64,000 bases of DNA from JACQXM01 sp964569425 (lineage in GTDB: Bacteria > Planctomycetota > Phycisphaerae > UBA1845): assembly GCA_964569425.1 (NCBI GenBank), contig CAZMVD010000001.1, positions 1 to 64,000 on the forward strand, read 5' to 3'. Of this stretch, positions 17,304-27,850 are shown in pieces. Made by a program: the position numbers and the translations under genes. The number at the start of each line of letters is the position of its first letter. Within the stretch, counting starts at the first letter, position 1. Under the pieces are notes generated by a model. It ran no database searches, was not told where the DNA came from, and saw nothing but the letters and a program-made list of their open reading frames with translations.

Positions 17304-17588
17304 TTATGCGCAAACCACGCGCGTGACCTCGGGAACCTGGTCGCGCAGGTTCCGTTCGATCCCCAGCGCCAGCGTAATCGCGCTGGACGGGCAGCCGATG
17401 CAGGCCCCGTGCAGCCGTACGCGCACCACGCCGGTGTCATCCACGTCGATCAACTCAATATCGCCCCCGTCTCCCCGAATAAATGGCCGGACCTGGTCGA
17501 GCACATCACAAACGCGGTCGTGCAAGGACCGGTTGGGCGTCTTGCCGGCAGGAGATGGAGATGAACCGGTCATTCGTTTCTGCGCCAT
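17304..17588 (-). CDS. NifU C-terminal-domain-like Fe-S scaffold protein
   Basis: A 94-residue protein matching the Nfu domain: LDQVRPFIRGDGGDIELIDVD followed by VRLHGACIGCPSSAITLALGIERNL. The C-x-x-C pair is the Fe-S cluster site. Proteins of this type carry and deliver Fe-S clusters. The reading frame runs much further upstream without stop, but that extension has no domain character, so I start at the ATG at 17588 (another ATG is at 17573). It lies 56 bases before miaA; a link to the Fe-S enzyme MiaB, which acts after MiaA, is only a speculation. Confidence 0.88.
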   Translation of the reverse strand: MAQKRMTGSSPSPAGKTPNRSLHDRVCDVLDQVRPFIRGDGGDIELIDVDDTGVVRVRLHGACIGCPSSAITLALGIERNLRDQVPEVTRVVCA

Positions 17589-18006
17589 CAAGCCGGCTCG
17601 CCGCCGGCCCCCGATGAGCCCCATTTGAAGACGGACATGGCCAACGGCCAGCCGATACCTATTGTAGCCCGAATCCAAGCCGACGAACAGAATCCCGGAG
17701 GACGGGGTCCACTCACGTCCTGATCGGTCCGCACCCCCTTTCCATACCCAATCCGGCAGCGCCGGAGAAACCAGACTCGCTGGGAGGGTCCGCCCCAAAT
17801 GGCCGATAGCACTACTGTCGGCGCGATGGTCAGAAGCTCGGAGGGTTCGAGAACCGGCGCCGGCCAACTTTGAACCGAGTTTTGTTGTCTTTCGTATCAG
17901 GCGAGTGTAGAAAGAGTTACCGGTACCAGGACACCTCACGCGAGCCAGTCGATCAGGCGGCCGGAATGCTGCCCGCGGCCGGTCGACAGTAAGGAACCAG
18001 ACCATC
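17589..18006. other. Divergent gap between nifU-like and HEAT-repeat genes
   Basis: About 420 bases that should hold promoters for both directions. Open frames on the minus strand continue from the nifU-like gene but encode low-complexity Arg/Gly/Pro text. I see no RNA gene. Confidence 0.4.
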
Positions 18007-20235
18007 GTGCCCGCCGCATGGACATCCATCCTGATCGCGACCATGGCGTTCTGTTGTGGGCCGGCCCGAACCTCGGGCTTCCAGCAGAATCACAATTCGC
18101 CGGAATCCAAGGCCGTCGAACCCACGCCGACCGAACAGTTGCAACTCGAAAACTGCCGGGCCGGCCTGATTGATCCGCAGGCGCGTCCCGCGGAACGGCA
18201 GCGCTGGGCAGAACTGCTCTTCACGTTCAATTCCCCTTCCGCCAAGTCGCTGATCATCGAAATGCTCGAACGAAGTGAGAGCCCGGCGGCCCAGCGTGCC
18301 ATCGTCGAAGTGATCACCAACCGCTTGCGTCAGGCACCGGAGTCCGCCGATCCCGAGTATATTTCCCCTTTAATGAACCTGCTGGGGGTGAATACAGACG
18401 AGCTTCGCACAGCCGCGGCCCGCGCCTTGGCGGAATACGGCGGCACCGACGTACCGGCTCAACTGGGCGCCGTCGCGGCAGCCCCCGACGAACCGATGAC
18501 CAAGCGCCTCGCCGCCATCGACGCACTCGCTTCACAAGTGGACCGCCGCGAAGTCATCGCCGCGCTCATCCCACTCCTGGATAGTGGTCTACCGGAAGTT
18601 CGCAATCGCGTGATCACGGCGCTGGAACCCGCCTCGCGTCAGGCGGTGGGCGCAGATATTACCCGGTGGAAGCAATGGTGGACCGGCAAGTCTCGTATGA
18701 CGCACGAACAGTGGCTTGCCGACCGTGTGGCCATGTACCGCGAACGCCTCCGCGATGCCCGCCACGAAGCAACCACATTGCGCGAGGAAACTCGGAAGAG
18801 AACCGAAACCCTCACCTCCCGGCTGGGAGAATTCCAGCGCGAAGTATTTCGCATGTTGACGGCCGATCAGCAGGAAGCACGGTTGGCCGCCTGGCTCGAA
18901 GATCCGCTCGCCGAAGTCAAGCTCGGCGCCTTGGCCGTCATTCAGGCGCGAATTGCCGACGAAGGTCGACGACCCAATCCGGACGTCCTGAGCGCCCTGC
19001 TCAAGCAGCTTCGCGATCCGTCTCCGTTGGTTCGGCGCCAGGTTCTGCTGATTGTTCAAACACTGAACGACCCTCTGGTGGTCAAGGCGGTACTTGCACA
19101 ATTAGAGCACGAGAAAGACATGGCGGTTCGTCATGCCATATTCAAGGCGCTCGGGCGACTCAACAGCATGGACTCGGTTCCCGCTCTTGTGCAGGAGATC
19201 GCCGCCCCCGAGAGTGACCCCGCGTGCGTCGAAGAGGCGGCCAACGCGCTCGGACTGGTCGCCCCCAACCTTCAGGATTCTCAACTTCGCCAACAGGCCG
19301 TCGCCGCACTCCAGAATCGCTATCAGAACGTGGATCCCGCAGATCCTGAGCTTCGCGCCGCCATTCTGTCCGCTATGGCCGGAGTGGGCGATGCGTCCTT
19401 TGGTCCCGCCTTTCTGGACGCCGTCGATTCGACCCACTCCACGATCTTGCGCGCCGCGATTCGCGGGCTCCGGACCACCAACGACGGCTCCAAATTACCA
19501 CGGATTCGTGCCTTGATGAGTGATGCCGACCCGCTCGTCCGGCTCGCCGCGACCGACGCCGTGGCCATACTGGGCAGAGAAGTCGCCGACCTGGAAAGCC
19601 TGTTGGCCCGCCAGAACCCCGCGATCGAGACCAATGAACTGGTGCGTGAAACCGCCTGGCGCGGCATCCGCGATTATCTCGCGCGCCGTCCCACCGCCGA
19701 GCGAGTCCAGATCGCGCAGCGGTTGCGTGATTTTCCGGATCTCGAAATACGCTATCTCGAAGAGCTGGCCTCCTCCCTGGCTGCCGCCAACGGAGAGGTC
19801 GAGGCGCTCGCGAATGTCTATGACCGTCTCGCCACCGTCATGATCATCCAGAACCGATTCGTGGAGGCCGCCGGCTATTTGAGGCGATGGTACGAGTTGC
19901 GGGTCAAGCAGGACCCGGTCGGTGCGCAAGAGATCGGGTTGCGCTGGCTGGAGGCGGCATTGCTCGCCAATCACGAGCCCGACATCATCGCCACCCTCAA
20001 CCATCTCCTTCAGACCGGTGGTGCGCAGAAATATTGGATCATCGACGTCATCTACCAGTGGTTCGAAACCCCGGACATGCTGAACAACGCCGAACGTTCG
20101 CGCTCACTGCTTGCGGCGTTGAGGGAAATGCCCGCCGAAGCACTTGGCGATTCCTGGACGGACCTGCTCAACCGCGTGGAAACCCGCAGCGCCGAAGCCA
20201 ACAAACCGCCCGCCGATAAACCCTCTACTCCCTAG
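18007..20235 (+). CDS. Exported HEAT-repeat protein
   Basis: The 742-residue protein has a likely signal peptide (SILIATMAFCCGPARTSG) and then many HEAT/PBS-lyase-like helical repeats, for example PLLDSGLPEVRNRVITALEP, LRDPSPLVRRQVLLIVQTL and SDADPLVRLAATDAVAILG. A possible coiled-coil spans MYRERLRDARHEATTLREETRKR. The C-terminal 150 residues resemble TPR-type helices. HEAT arrays are protein-binding scaffolds, and the partner is unknown. The gene ends 11 bases inside the convergent gmd gene. The start is GTG at 18007; an ATG at 18043 would shorten the signal peptide. Confidence 0.88.
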   Translation: MPAAWTSILIATMAFCCGPARTSGFQQNHNSPESKAVEPTPTEQLQLENCRAGLIDPQARPAERQRWAELLFTFNSPSAKSLIIEMLERSESPAAQRAIVEVITNRLRQAPESADPEYISPLMNLLGVNTDELRTAAARALAEYGGTDVPAQLGAVAAAPDEPMTKRLAAIDALASQVDRREVIAALIPLLDSGLPEVRNRVITALEPASRQAVGADITRWKQWWTGKSRMTHEQWLADRVAMYRERLRDARHEATTLREETRKRTETLTSRLGEFQREVFRMLTADQQEARLAAWLEDPLAEVKLGALAVIQARIADEGRRPNPDVLSALLKQLRDPSPLVRRQVLLIVQTLNDPLVVKAVLAQLEHEKDMAVRHAIFKALGRLNSMDSVPALVQEIAAPESDPACVEEAANALGLVAPNLQDSQLRQQAVAALQNRYQNVDPADPELRAAILSAMAGVGDASFGPAFLDAVDSTHSTILRAAIRGLRTTNDGSKLPRIRALMSDADPLVRLAATDAVAILGREVADLESLLARQNPAIETNELVRETAWRGIRDYLARRPTAERVQIAQRLRDFPDLEIRYLEELASSLAAANGEVEALANVYDRLATVMIIQNRFVEAAGYLRRWYELRVKQDPVGAQEIGLRWLEAALLANHEPDIIATLNHLLQTGGAQKYWIIDVIYQWFETPDMLNNAERSRSLLAALREMPAEALGDSWTDLLNRVETRSAEANKPPADKPSTP

Positions 20236-21325
20236 CGCCCACCGCTTCCCATTCCGCGGCGCCGGTCTCCTGCACCAACCCGCATCTGGCGATGGGCACG
20301 TCCAGTTGCCCGGCATCGCGCAGCGTTCGTTCGCGCTGAGCCAGCCGCAGATCCGCGTCGATCATCATCCGACACAGCGCCTTCATCGTAACGCGCGGCG
20401 CCCACCGAAGTCGCACCCGCGCTTTCGAGCTGTCGCCTTGCAGCAGGTCCACCTCCGTGGGCCGCAGATACCGGGCGTCGAAACGCACGAACGCGCGCCA
20501 ATCAAGTCCAAGGTAACCGAAGGCCTCTTCGAGAAACTGTCGCACGCTGTGGCTCTCTCCGGTGGCGATCACAAAATCATCCGGACGATCCTGCTGTAAC
20601 ATGAGCCACATCGCTTCCACGTAGTCGCCCGCGAATCCCCAGTCGCGCCGCGCGTCGAGGTTGCCCAGGTAAAGGGACTCCTGCAGCCCCAGTTTGATGC
20701 GTGTGGCGGCGCGCGTAATCTTGCGGGTCACAAACGTCTCGCCGCGCCGCGGCGACTCGTGGTTGAACAGGATGCCGTTGCAGGCAAACAGCCCATGCGC
20801 CTCGCGGTAGTTCACCGTTTGCCAGAATGCATGGACTTTGGCACACGCATACGGACTGCGCGGGTAGAAGGGCGTGTCCTCGTTCTGGGGCGATTCCCGC
20901 ACCTTGCCGTACATTTCACTGCTCGACGCCTGGTACAATCGAATATCGCGGCCCGTGGAATCACGGTAGTCGCGCACCGCCTCCAGCAGATTCAGCGTGC
21001 CGATCGCCACCACCTCGGCGGTATAGATCGGCTGGTCGAAGCTGGTCCGAACGTGCGACTGCGCCCCCAGATTGTACACCTCATCAGGCGAAACCTCGCT
21101 CAGCACCCGGCGGAGCCCCATCGCGTCAAGCAGGTCGCCATAGTGCAGCCGGAATCGAACCTGCGAATCGTGCCGATCCTGGTAGAGATGCTCCACTCGC
21201 TCCGTGGTAAACACGCTCGACCGGCGCATCAGTCCATGAACTTCGTACCCCTTGCCCAGCAGCAGCTCGGCCAGATACGAACCGTCCTGACCCGTAATTC
21301 CGGTGATCAAAGCTACTTTGCGCAT
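20225..21325 (-). CDS. gmd: GDP-mannose 4,6-dehydratase
   Basis: Gmd converts GDP-D-mannose to GDP-4-keto-6-deoxymannose, the precursor of fucose, rhamnose and perosamine sugars. The extended-SDR protein (366 residues) has TGITGQDGSYLAELLL at the N-terminus, YNLGAQSHV, the catalytic YxxxK in YPRSPYACAKVHAFW, FNHESPRRGETFVTRKI and the C-terminal FVRFDARYLRPTEVDLLQGD. The ATG at 21325 has GGAGG 7 bases upstream. It lies 14 bases after the GT2 gene, so the two probably form an operon for surface glycan synthesis. Confidence 0.96.
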   Translation of the reverse strand: MRKVALITGITGQDGSYLAELLLGKGYEVHGLMRRSSVFTTERVEHLYQDRHDSQVRFRLHYGDLLDAMGLRRVLSEVSPDEVYNLGAQSHVRTSFDQPIYTAEVVAIGTLNLLEAVRDYRDSTGRDIRLYQASSSEMYGKVRESPQNEDTPFYPRSPYACAKVHAFWQTVNYREAHGLFACNGILFNHESPRRGETFVTRKITRAATRIKLGLQESLYLGNLDARRDWGFAGDYVEAMWLMLQQDRPDDFVIATGESHSVRQFLEEAFGYLGLDWRAFVRFDARYLRPTEVDLLQGDSSKARVRLRWAPRVTMKALCRMMIDADLRLAQRERTLRDAGQLDVPIARCGLVQETGAAEWEAVGARE

Positions 21326-21339
21326 GGTTAAACCTCCGA

Positions 21340-22596
21340 TCAGGTAGCGCCGACCACCACCTGATCGGCCGGGCCGCCCCCCCATCGTTCATCGGCAGAA
21401 TCGACTGGCGTATATGACTCTGCCGCCGCCGGCGCGCGGTGCCCTCCGTACCAACAGAAGACCGGCCGCGGCGTGGCATGACGCGCCGTGGCAGCCGTCG
21501 CCTCAGCATGGGCCCAGGCGGTGTTCGCCACCACAAAGGCATCAACCGGCAGCGATACCGCCTGCGCTTGCGGTACAATCGGAACGCCCCGATAGTCACG
21601 CCCCGGCGCGGCAAAGCGATTGTCGCCGATCGCCGTCACCTCCAGACCCGCCAGCCGCGCGCCCCGAACAAAGGGATAGACGTTCTTGCCGAAATCGAGC
21701 AGGGCAATGCGCTGCATGCCCTCCGACTTCAACGCCCTCATTCGATTCGCAATCTCGTCCCAACGAAAAAAATACGCCAACGTAGATGGGCTCAGTCGCC
21801 AGCGGCGAAACGACCATCGCTCCACCATTCCCATAACGCGACCGGCGGCGCATCCCGCCCGAAAGGCACGACGATGACCTTCGCGCTGCGCCAGCCAGGC
21901 ATATCGCGCGCGCCAGTCGCGGCGATAGACCTCTCGGTAGGCCGCAGGCAGGTAGCGGTCGATCACCCGCAGGTTATTGCGAACGTCCAGAAAGCTGGTG
22001 CGGTCGCTGCGCCGTGCCTGCGGCGTCTTGAGGTGATCCACCTGCAAATCTTCAAACACGTCGACGTCCCAACCCGCCATGTGCAGGCGAAAGCAAACGT
22101 CGAACTCTTCCGCTTGCATGAAAAAAGTACGATCCAGGCCCCCCACCTGGCGCAGCGCCGCCGTGCGGAATCCCACCCCCGCGCCCACAAAAACGCCCGG
22201 TAGGGCGCTCGCCTCCTGCCTGCCGTCGGGCAGGTATACCGCAAAGCCCGCCGCGCCCAGGCGCGGATGGGACCTGAACCGTTCGATCATCCTCGACAAA
22301 CTACCCGGCCGCGGAAACGAATCGTCGTCCAGAAAAACCACGTACTCGCCCGTCGCATAAACCAGACCGTAAGCCTTGGCACAGCTTCCCCGGTTGCGCC
22401 GCAGCCCCACCACCACATCCGCCTCCCGACGCACCAACTCCAATGTCCCGTCCCGCGAAGCATTGTCGACCACAATGACCTGGTAATCCCCCCGACTGAA
22501 TCCGCAGCGCCCCAATTGACTCAACGTGTGCGCGACCACCTCGCGCCGTTGGTGCGTCGCAATCAGAATGCTGATCATCGGGCGATGGGTAGCCAA
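21340..22596 (-). CDS. GT2-family glycosyltransferase with extra C-terminal Rossmann-like domain
   Basis: The N-terminal ~240 residues are a GT-A inverting glycosyltransferase: ISILIATHQRREVVAHTLSQL, VIVVDNASRDGTLELV, the DxD in VFLDDDSFPRPG, and FMQAEEFDVCFRL. The rest is unusual for this family. After a basic helical region there is a second domain (about residues 280-400) starting RIALLDFGKNVYPFVRGARL and continuing EVTAIGDNRFAAPG and VPIVPQAQ. That reads like a nucleotide- or CoA-binding Rossmann module seen next to sugar-modifying enzymes. It is immediately upstream of gmd. Confidence 0.85.
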   Translation of the reverse strand: MATHRPMISILIATHQRREVVAHTLSQLGRCGFSRGDYQVIVVDNASRDGTLELVRREADVVVGLRRNRGSCAKAYGLVYATGEYVVFLDDDSFPRPGSLSRMIERFRSHPRLGAAGFAVYLPDGRQEASALPGVFVGAGVGFRTAALRQVGGLDRTFFMQAEEFDVCFRLHMAGWDVDVFEDLQVDHLKTPQARRSDRTSFLDVRNNLRVIDRYLPAAYREVYRRDWRARYAWLAQREGHRRAFRAGCAAGRVMGMVERWSFRRWRLSPSTLAYFFRWDEIANRMRALKSEGMQRIALLDFGKNVYPFVRGARLAGLEVTAIGDNRFAAPGRDYRGVPIVPQAQAVSLPVDAFVVANTAWAHAEATAATARHATPRPVFCWYGGHRAPAAAESYTPVDSADERWGGGPADQVVVGAT

Positions 22597-22839
22597 GTCC
22601 CTGGTTCCTCAGGTATGGGCTCGACGCGGTCTGCCGCGGACCGCGCCCGTCGGCCTGGTTAGATATCGGCCCTCCGCTCGCCCACCTGCACGGAATATGA
22701 GAACCGGCGAACCCCACCGCCCCCCCGGAACCGTTGAGGGCACAGCCCGCCGCCCGGAACTCAACAACAGCCGGTGAAGAACCCAACCGCCCCAAACGAA
22801 CCCGCCCCGCCCTTGCTTCCGACCACTCCCACGATCACC

Positions 22840-24246
<1,407 letters not shown>

Positions 24247-24432
24247 ATCGCAGTCCGCTCCCGATGACCGCCCGTCAGTAACACCCGGTTTGCCGCGTCC
24301 GTCTTGTCGCACTGCCGTCCCCGCGGTACATTGTCGGCCTGGGCCGGCGCACGACAATGCCGGTCGGCGGGTGCCGCACCATGTGTCATGGTATTGGCAC
24401 CCTCGGCGTCGGAATTCGGGGTGACCAGCGCT

Positions 24433-24894
24433 ATGCTTCCCAAATCCAGTCGGCGGATCGCTGAGGTGATCAAGCTGGCCAATGTCATCGCCCGCGAATA
24501 TGAACAGGAGTACGTCGGCACCGAACACGTGCTTCTCGCCATCCAGCGCGAAGGCCGCGGCATCGGCGCCGCGATCCTCGCCAAACGCGGCATCACCGCC
24601 GACGCGTTGCGCAATCAGGTCGACCAGTTGGTCAAAAAGCAATTGGAAGAAACCTGGGTCTTCGGCCGGCTGCCCGGCACCCCCCATTTCAAGAACGTCA
24701 TTGCCACCGCCATCGGGCAATGCCAGGAACTCAACGCCCGCGAGGTGTGCACCGAGCACATCCTCCTGGCCCTCTCCCGCGAGAAGGGCTCCGTGGCCTA
24801 CAAGGCCCTCCAGGCGCTCGGCCTCAAGTACGATGATCTCCGCAAGGACGTGCTCGAACTGACACGCAAGCAGCAGGACGGCGTCGCCTCCTGA
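24433..24894 (+). CDS. Stand-alone Clp N-domain (ClpC-type) protein
   Basis: The 153-residue protein consists almost entirely of a duplicated Clp N-terminal repeat: IKLANVIAREYEQEYVGTEHVLLAIQRE and then ATAIGQCQELNAREVCTEHILLALSRE. In ClpC and ClpA this domain binds adaptors and substrates. Here no AAA+ module follows. A short polar tail (LTRKQQDGVAS) ends the protein. The start is taken as ATG at 24433; GTG at 24421 is possible. It could act as a substrate or adaptor decoy for a Clp protease encoded elsewhere, which is inference. Confidence 0.85.
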   Translation: MLPKSSRRIAEVIKLANVIAREYEQEYVGTEHVLLAIQREGRGIGAAILAKRGITADALRNQVDQLVKKQLEETWVFGRLPGTPHFKNVIATAIGQCQELNAREVCTEHILLALSREKGSVAYKALQALGLKYDDLRKDVLELTRKQQDGVAS

Positions 24895-24930
24895 CCGCCC
24901 GCGCTCCCATGCTCGAATCCCCCAACGTCA

Positions 24931-25022
24931 GTGGGGCAGGCGTCCCTGCCTGCGTCGGTGGGGCGGGCGTCCCTGCCTGCCATGCACGGCCCACCCGGTG
25001 TGGGACCGGTTTTCCAACCGGT
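24931..25022. repeat. Tandem palindromic repeat pair plus hairpin
   Basis: Two 23-base copies (24931-24953 and 24958-24980) differ at one position. Each contains the inverted pair GCAGG/CCTGC. About 25 bases later, ACCGGTT and AACCGGT form a perfect 7-bp stem with a TTCC loop (25005-25022). The cluster lies between the Clp N-domain and H-X9-DG genes. It looks like a dispersed palindromic repeat unit, and the last hairpin may act in transcript ending. Confidence 0.6.
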
Positions 25023-25156
25023 CATTCTCCGCAATGCGTGTCACGCAAGACTTCTTACAATACCCACCGCGGGCTCTGGCCACTCTCGCGCTGCATAAAC
25101 GGCCAGCCCGTGCGAAACGGCAGACAACCAACACGCAACGGCCAGAGGCACACGAT

Positions 25157-25669
25157 ATGAAGTCCACCCTCAACGTCACCCCCGACCAGCCCCTCGACGC
25201 AGGCAAATCCGCGCCGCCCGCGCCCCGAGTCTTTTCCCTCCTCGCCCTCGTCTTGTTGATGCTCCCCTTCCTGATTGTCCTCGGCGTCCCCCTATCCTCC
25301 TGGCTGGGCGAACGCCGCACACGCATGATCTGCCAGAACCGCATGAAAGCGATCGCCACCGCGATCAAGCTCAATGCCACCCCCGGTCGCTCCACCGAAG
25401 AGGTGATTCCCGACCTCCTCCTGTCCGGCACGCTGACCCCCCAGGACTTCACCTGTCCCCACGCCGACGCCCCCAATTACATCTTCGCAAACTCCATCGC
25501 GTCCCCCCCGCCGCCTGGCAACGTGCCCCTCATCACCGAGCCCCTTTCCAACCACCGCGACGGCGGCAACGTCCTCTGGTCCGACGGCCACGTCGAATTC
25601 CTACGGGGCAGCGCGCACGAAGCAGCCCGCCATCGAATCATGGGTCTTCAGGAAAAACCGCCCCCGTGA
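25157..25669 (+). CDS. H-X9-DG-type membrane protein (DUF1559-related)
   Basis: The 170-residue protein has one membrane segment (VFSLLALVLLMLPFLIVLGVPL) after a short cytoplasmic start, then an extracellular region. Near the end, HRDGGNVLWSDGHVEFL gives the pattern His, nine residues, Asp-Gly, known from the prepilin-processing-associated H-X9-DG domains abundant in Planctomycetota. It lacks the clear type IV prepilin cleavage site of most such proteins. The start is ATG at 25157. Its role is unknown. Confidence 0.75.
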   Translation: MKSTLNVTPDQPLDAGKSAPPAPRVFSLLALVLLMLPFLIVLGVPLSSWLGERRTRMICQNRMKAIATAIKLNATPGRSTEEVIPDLLLSGTLTPQDFTCPHADAPNYIFANSIASPPPPGNVPLITEPLSNHRDGGNVLWSDGHVEFLRGSAHEAARHRIMGLQEKPPP

Positions 25670-25881
25670 TTCCAACCCTTCCCTTTGCCGCCCCAGCCTC
25701 GATCAGGAAAGGCAACTTTGCTACACCTCAACCACCGAGTCGCTCGACGATCTCCGCCGCCTTGTTCGCGCCCGCCTCGCTGGCGAAGGTAAGTTCCGAG
25801 TCGGTCAGCGCCTTTACCTGTTCTGCACGCGGCACGCCGAACTTCCCCGCTCACGGCGTCAAATGGCGTCGCTCCGTCTGT

Positions 25882-27513
25882 TCACGGCGCGGGCGGAATA
25901 CTCATCGCCCGCGCGTAGGCCGCAAAGTCCTTCAGGTCCACGACCCAGTTGCCGTCCACGTCGACCGCACGACACGTTTCGCTCGCCGGTCCGATGCCTG
26001 GACCTGACCAGCATTCGCTAAACGCCATGAAATCGCCCAACGTTACTGCTGAATCGCAGTCGTGGTTTCCGGGAAGCAGTTGGCGGAACACCTGCGCACG
26101 ACCGGCGTGAGAAGCACTGCCGTTCGCCCACGTTGGCGCTCCGACGACAATGTCCATCAGACCATCCCCGTCCACGTCCCCCGCCCCGGCCACGCTGGTG
26201 CCGAACGAACCGGGACTCGCGTTCCCGGTCCGCGCGAACAGTACTTCTCCCGTGGCGCCCGAAAACACGTACGCCTTGCCCGACATGTATCCGGGATAGC
26301 CGGAATAGGCATAACCGCCGACGAGCACGTCCGGCACGCCGTCCCCGTTCACGTCCCCCGGCCCCGCCACCGAATATCCGAAAAAGCTCCGTTCGGCTTC
26401 CAAGGTGTAAAGGCGAGTGGCGTCGGGCCCGCGGAACACATACGCCTGGCCATATCCGTTTCCGGGGTACTCCCCCCCGGCCTCATGAGCGCCCACCACC
26501 ATGTCGTCGTACCCGTCGCCGTTGATGTCACCCAAGCCCGCCACCGAGCGCCCAAAAACGTCAATGACCCATAGCGCCTCGGAATCTACGTGCGTCAGCA
26601 GTTCGCCGGTCACTCCCGACAACACCTTCACGTACGCGCGCCAGTCCAGTCCGTTCGGCGCCCCGGCCACCACGTCGAGGATGCCATCGCCGTTGAAATC
26701 GCCCGCACCGGACACCGAAACGCCAAACCGGTCGTTCACGTAGTCGCCCACGTGGGTCCACAGCAGTTCCCCCGTCCGCCCCGAGAAGGCGTGGACTTGT
26801 CCCGGCACCGTCTGCAGGTGCGAGTTGAGTCCCGGCTCGCCCACCAGCAGATCGGGGACTCCGTCGCCGTCCAGGTCGCCCGGCCCCGCCACGCTCTCGC
26901 CGAACCTCCCGTTGCGGTAACTCCCGTCCCACGTCCAGATCGTTTCGCCCGTGGCCCCGGAATAGACGTACACCCGACCGGACCGCGTCACGGGCCCCGA
27001 GTAGACGTCCGCGCCCACGATGACGTCGGGCACGCCATCCCCGTCCACGTCCCCCGCCCCCGCCGCCGCGGAGGCGTACGCCCCGCCCTGCCCGAACCAG
27101 CAGCGGAGCGCTTCGCCGGTAGCGCCCGAGTGGACGCACAACCGACCACGGTGCTGCGTGTTCGGTACCACGTACCCGACCGTTCCAATGAACACATCGT
27201 CACAGCCGTCGCCGTTCAAGTCACCGACGCCGCCAACCGAGATGCCGACATACTCATATCCCCCGCTTCCATCGAACGTGTACAGCAACGGGCAGGACGC
27301 CTGTAAGATTGCCGAAGTATCGTCCGCCACACCGGCCGGAATGTGCCCGAACCATCCAGGAAGCGCGTTGCCATCAAACGTGAATTCCGCCGGGGACCAG
27401 ATCGCCCCTTCCGCACCCGCGCCTGCCAGACCAACAACAATGACGGCGCAAATGCCCCAACGAACTGTGTGCCACGGCATTTGCGCGCAGAGTTTCCCCG
27501 CCGACTGCCGCAT
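25882..27513 (-). CDS. Secreted FG-GAP repeat protein with dockerin-like tail
   Basis: After a signal peptide (WGICAVIVVGLAGAGAEG) the 543-residue protein carries about seven FG-GAP/integrin-alpha-type blades. Each has a calcium-loop motif of the kind GAGDVDGDGVPDVIVGA plus VYVFSGATGE. FG-GAP blades form beta-propellers on the cell surface. The last 60 residues (NHDCDSAVTLGDFMAFSECW ... DVDGNWVVDLKDFAAYARAM) are a type I dockerin-like calcium module of the kind widespread in planctomycete exported proteins. A promoter lies upstream at 27632-27660. Confidence 0.88.
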   Translation of the reverse strand: MRQSAGKLCAQMPWHTVRWGICAVIVVGLAGAGAEGAIWSPAEFTFDGNALPGWFGHIPAGVADDTSAILQASCPLLYTFDGSGGYEYVGISVGGVGDLNGDGCDDVFIGTVGYVVPNTQHRGRLCVHSGATGEALRCWFGQGGAYASAAAGAGDVDGDGVPDVIVGADVYSGPVTRSGRVYVYSGATGETIWTWDGSYRNGRFGESVAGPGDLDGDGVPDLLVGEPGLNSHLQTVPGQVHAFSGRTGELLWTHVGDYVNDRFGVSVSGAGDFNGDGILDVVAGAPNGLDWRAYVKVLSGVTGELLTHVDSEALWVIDVFGRSVAGLGDINGDGYDDMVVGAHEAGGEYPGNGYGQAYVFRGPDATRLYTLEAERSFFGYSVAGPGDVNGDGVPDVLVGGYAYSGYPGYMSGKAYVFSGATGEVLFARTGNASPGSFGTSVAGAGDVDGDGLMDIVVGAPTWANGSASHAGRAQVFRQLLPGNHDCDSAVTLGDFMAFSECWSGPGIGPASETCRAVDVDGNWVVDLKDFAAYARAMSIPPAP

Positions 27514-27540
27514 GACCGTTGACTCCCCGCGGTCCCACAT

Positions 27541-27850
27541 GCGCGACGCGGACGGCGCCCAACCGTCACCAGCCCACCGGCCCCGAAATGCACCGGCCGA
27601 TGACCCACATACGTCGCTAAAGGACCCGTTTATTATGGGTCACATTTCCGCCGAAATCAACAAGAATGCGCGGAAAATCGAAAAAAAACGGCTGCTGCTA
27701 TCGCCGACACTTTGACGTCATTGGACTTCGAGCGACCAAACCCATGACCCCCTTCCAGAAAACACCCTCCCTTTGCCGATGGAGAGTATCCCGCGGCACG
27801 GGTCTGTCCGTGATCCGCCATACAACCTAAAACCCACGGAGACCGGACCG
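27541..27850. other. Divergent gap between the FG-GAP and methyltransferase genes
   Basis: About 310 bases with no gene. It holds a promoter for the minus-strand gene and an A-rich tract near 27690. No ncRNA is recognised. Confidence 0.45.
27632..27660 (-). promoter_or_regulatory. Putative promoter of the FG-GAP protein gene
   Basis: TTGATT (27655-27660) and CATAAT (27632-27637) on the minus strand are 17 bases apart. The -10 has one mismatch from consensus. It lies about 120 bases before the predicted ATG. Confidence 0.5.

Noticed and set aside
17820..17880. tRNA-like GGTTCGA element
   Set aside because: The flanking bases cannot form a T-arm stem and no acceptor or anticodon arm is present.
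17589..18044. N-terminal extension of the nifU-like gene to 18044
   Set aside because: Frame stays open but has no domain similarity and crosses a likely divergent promoter region.
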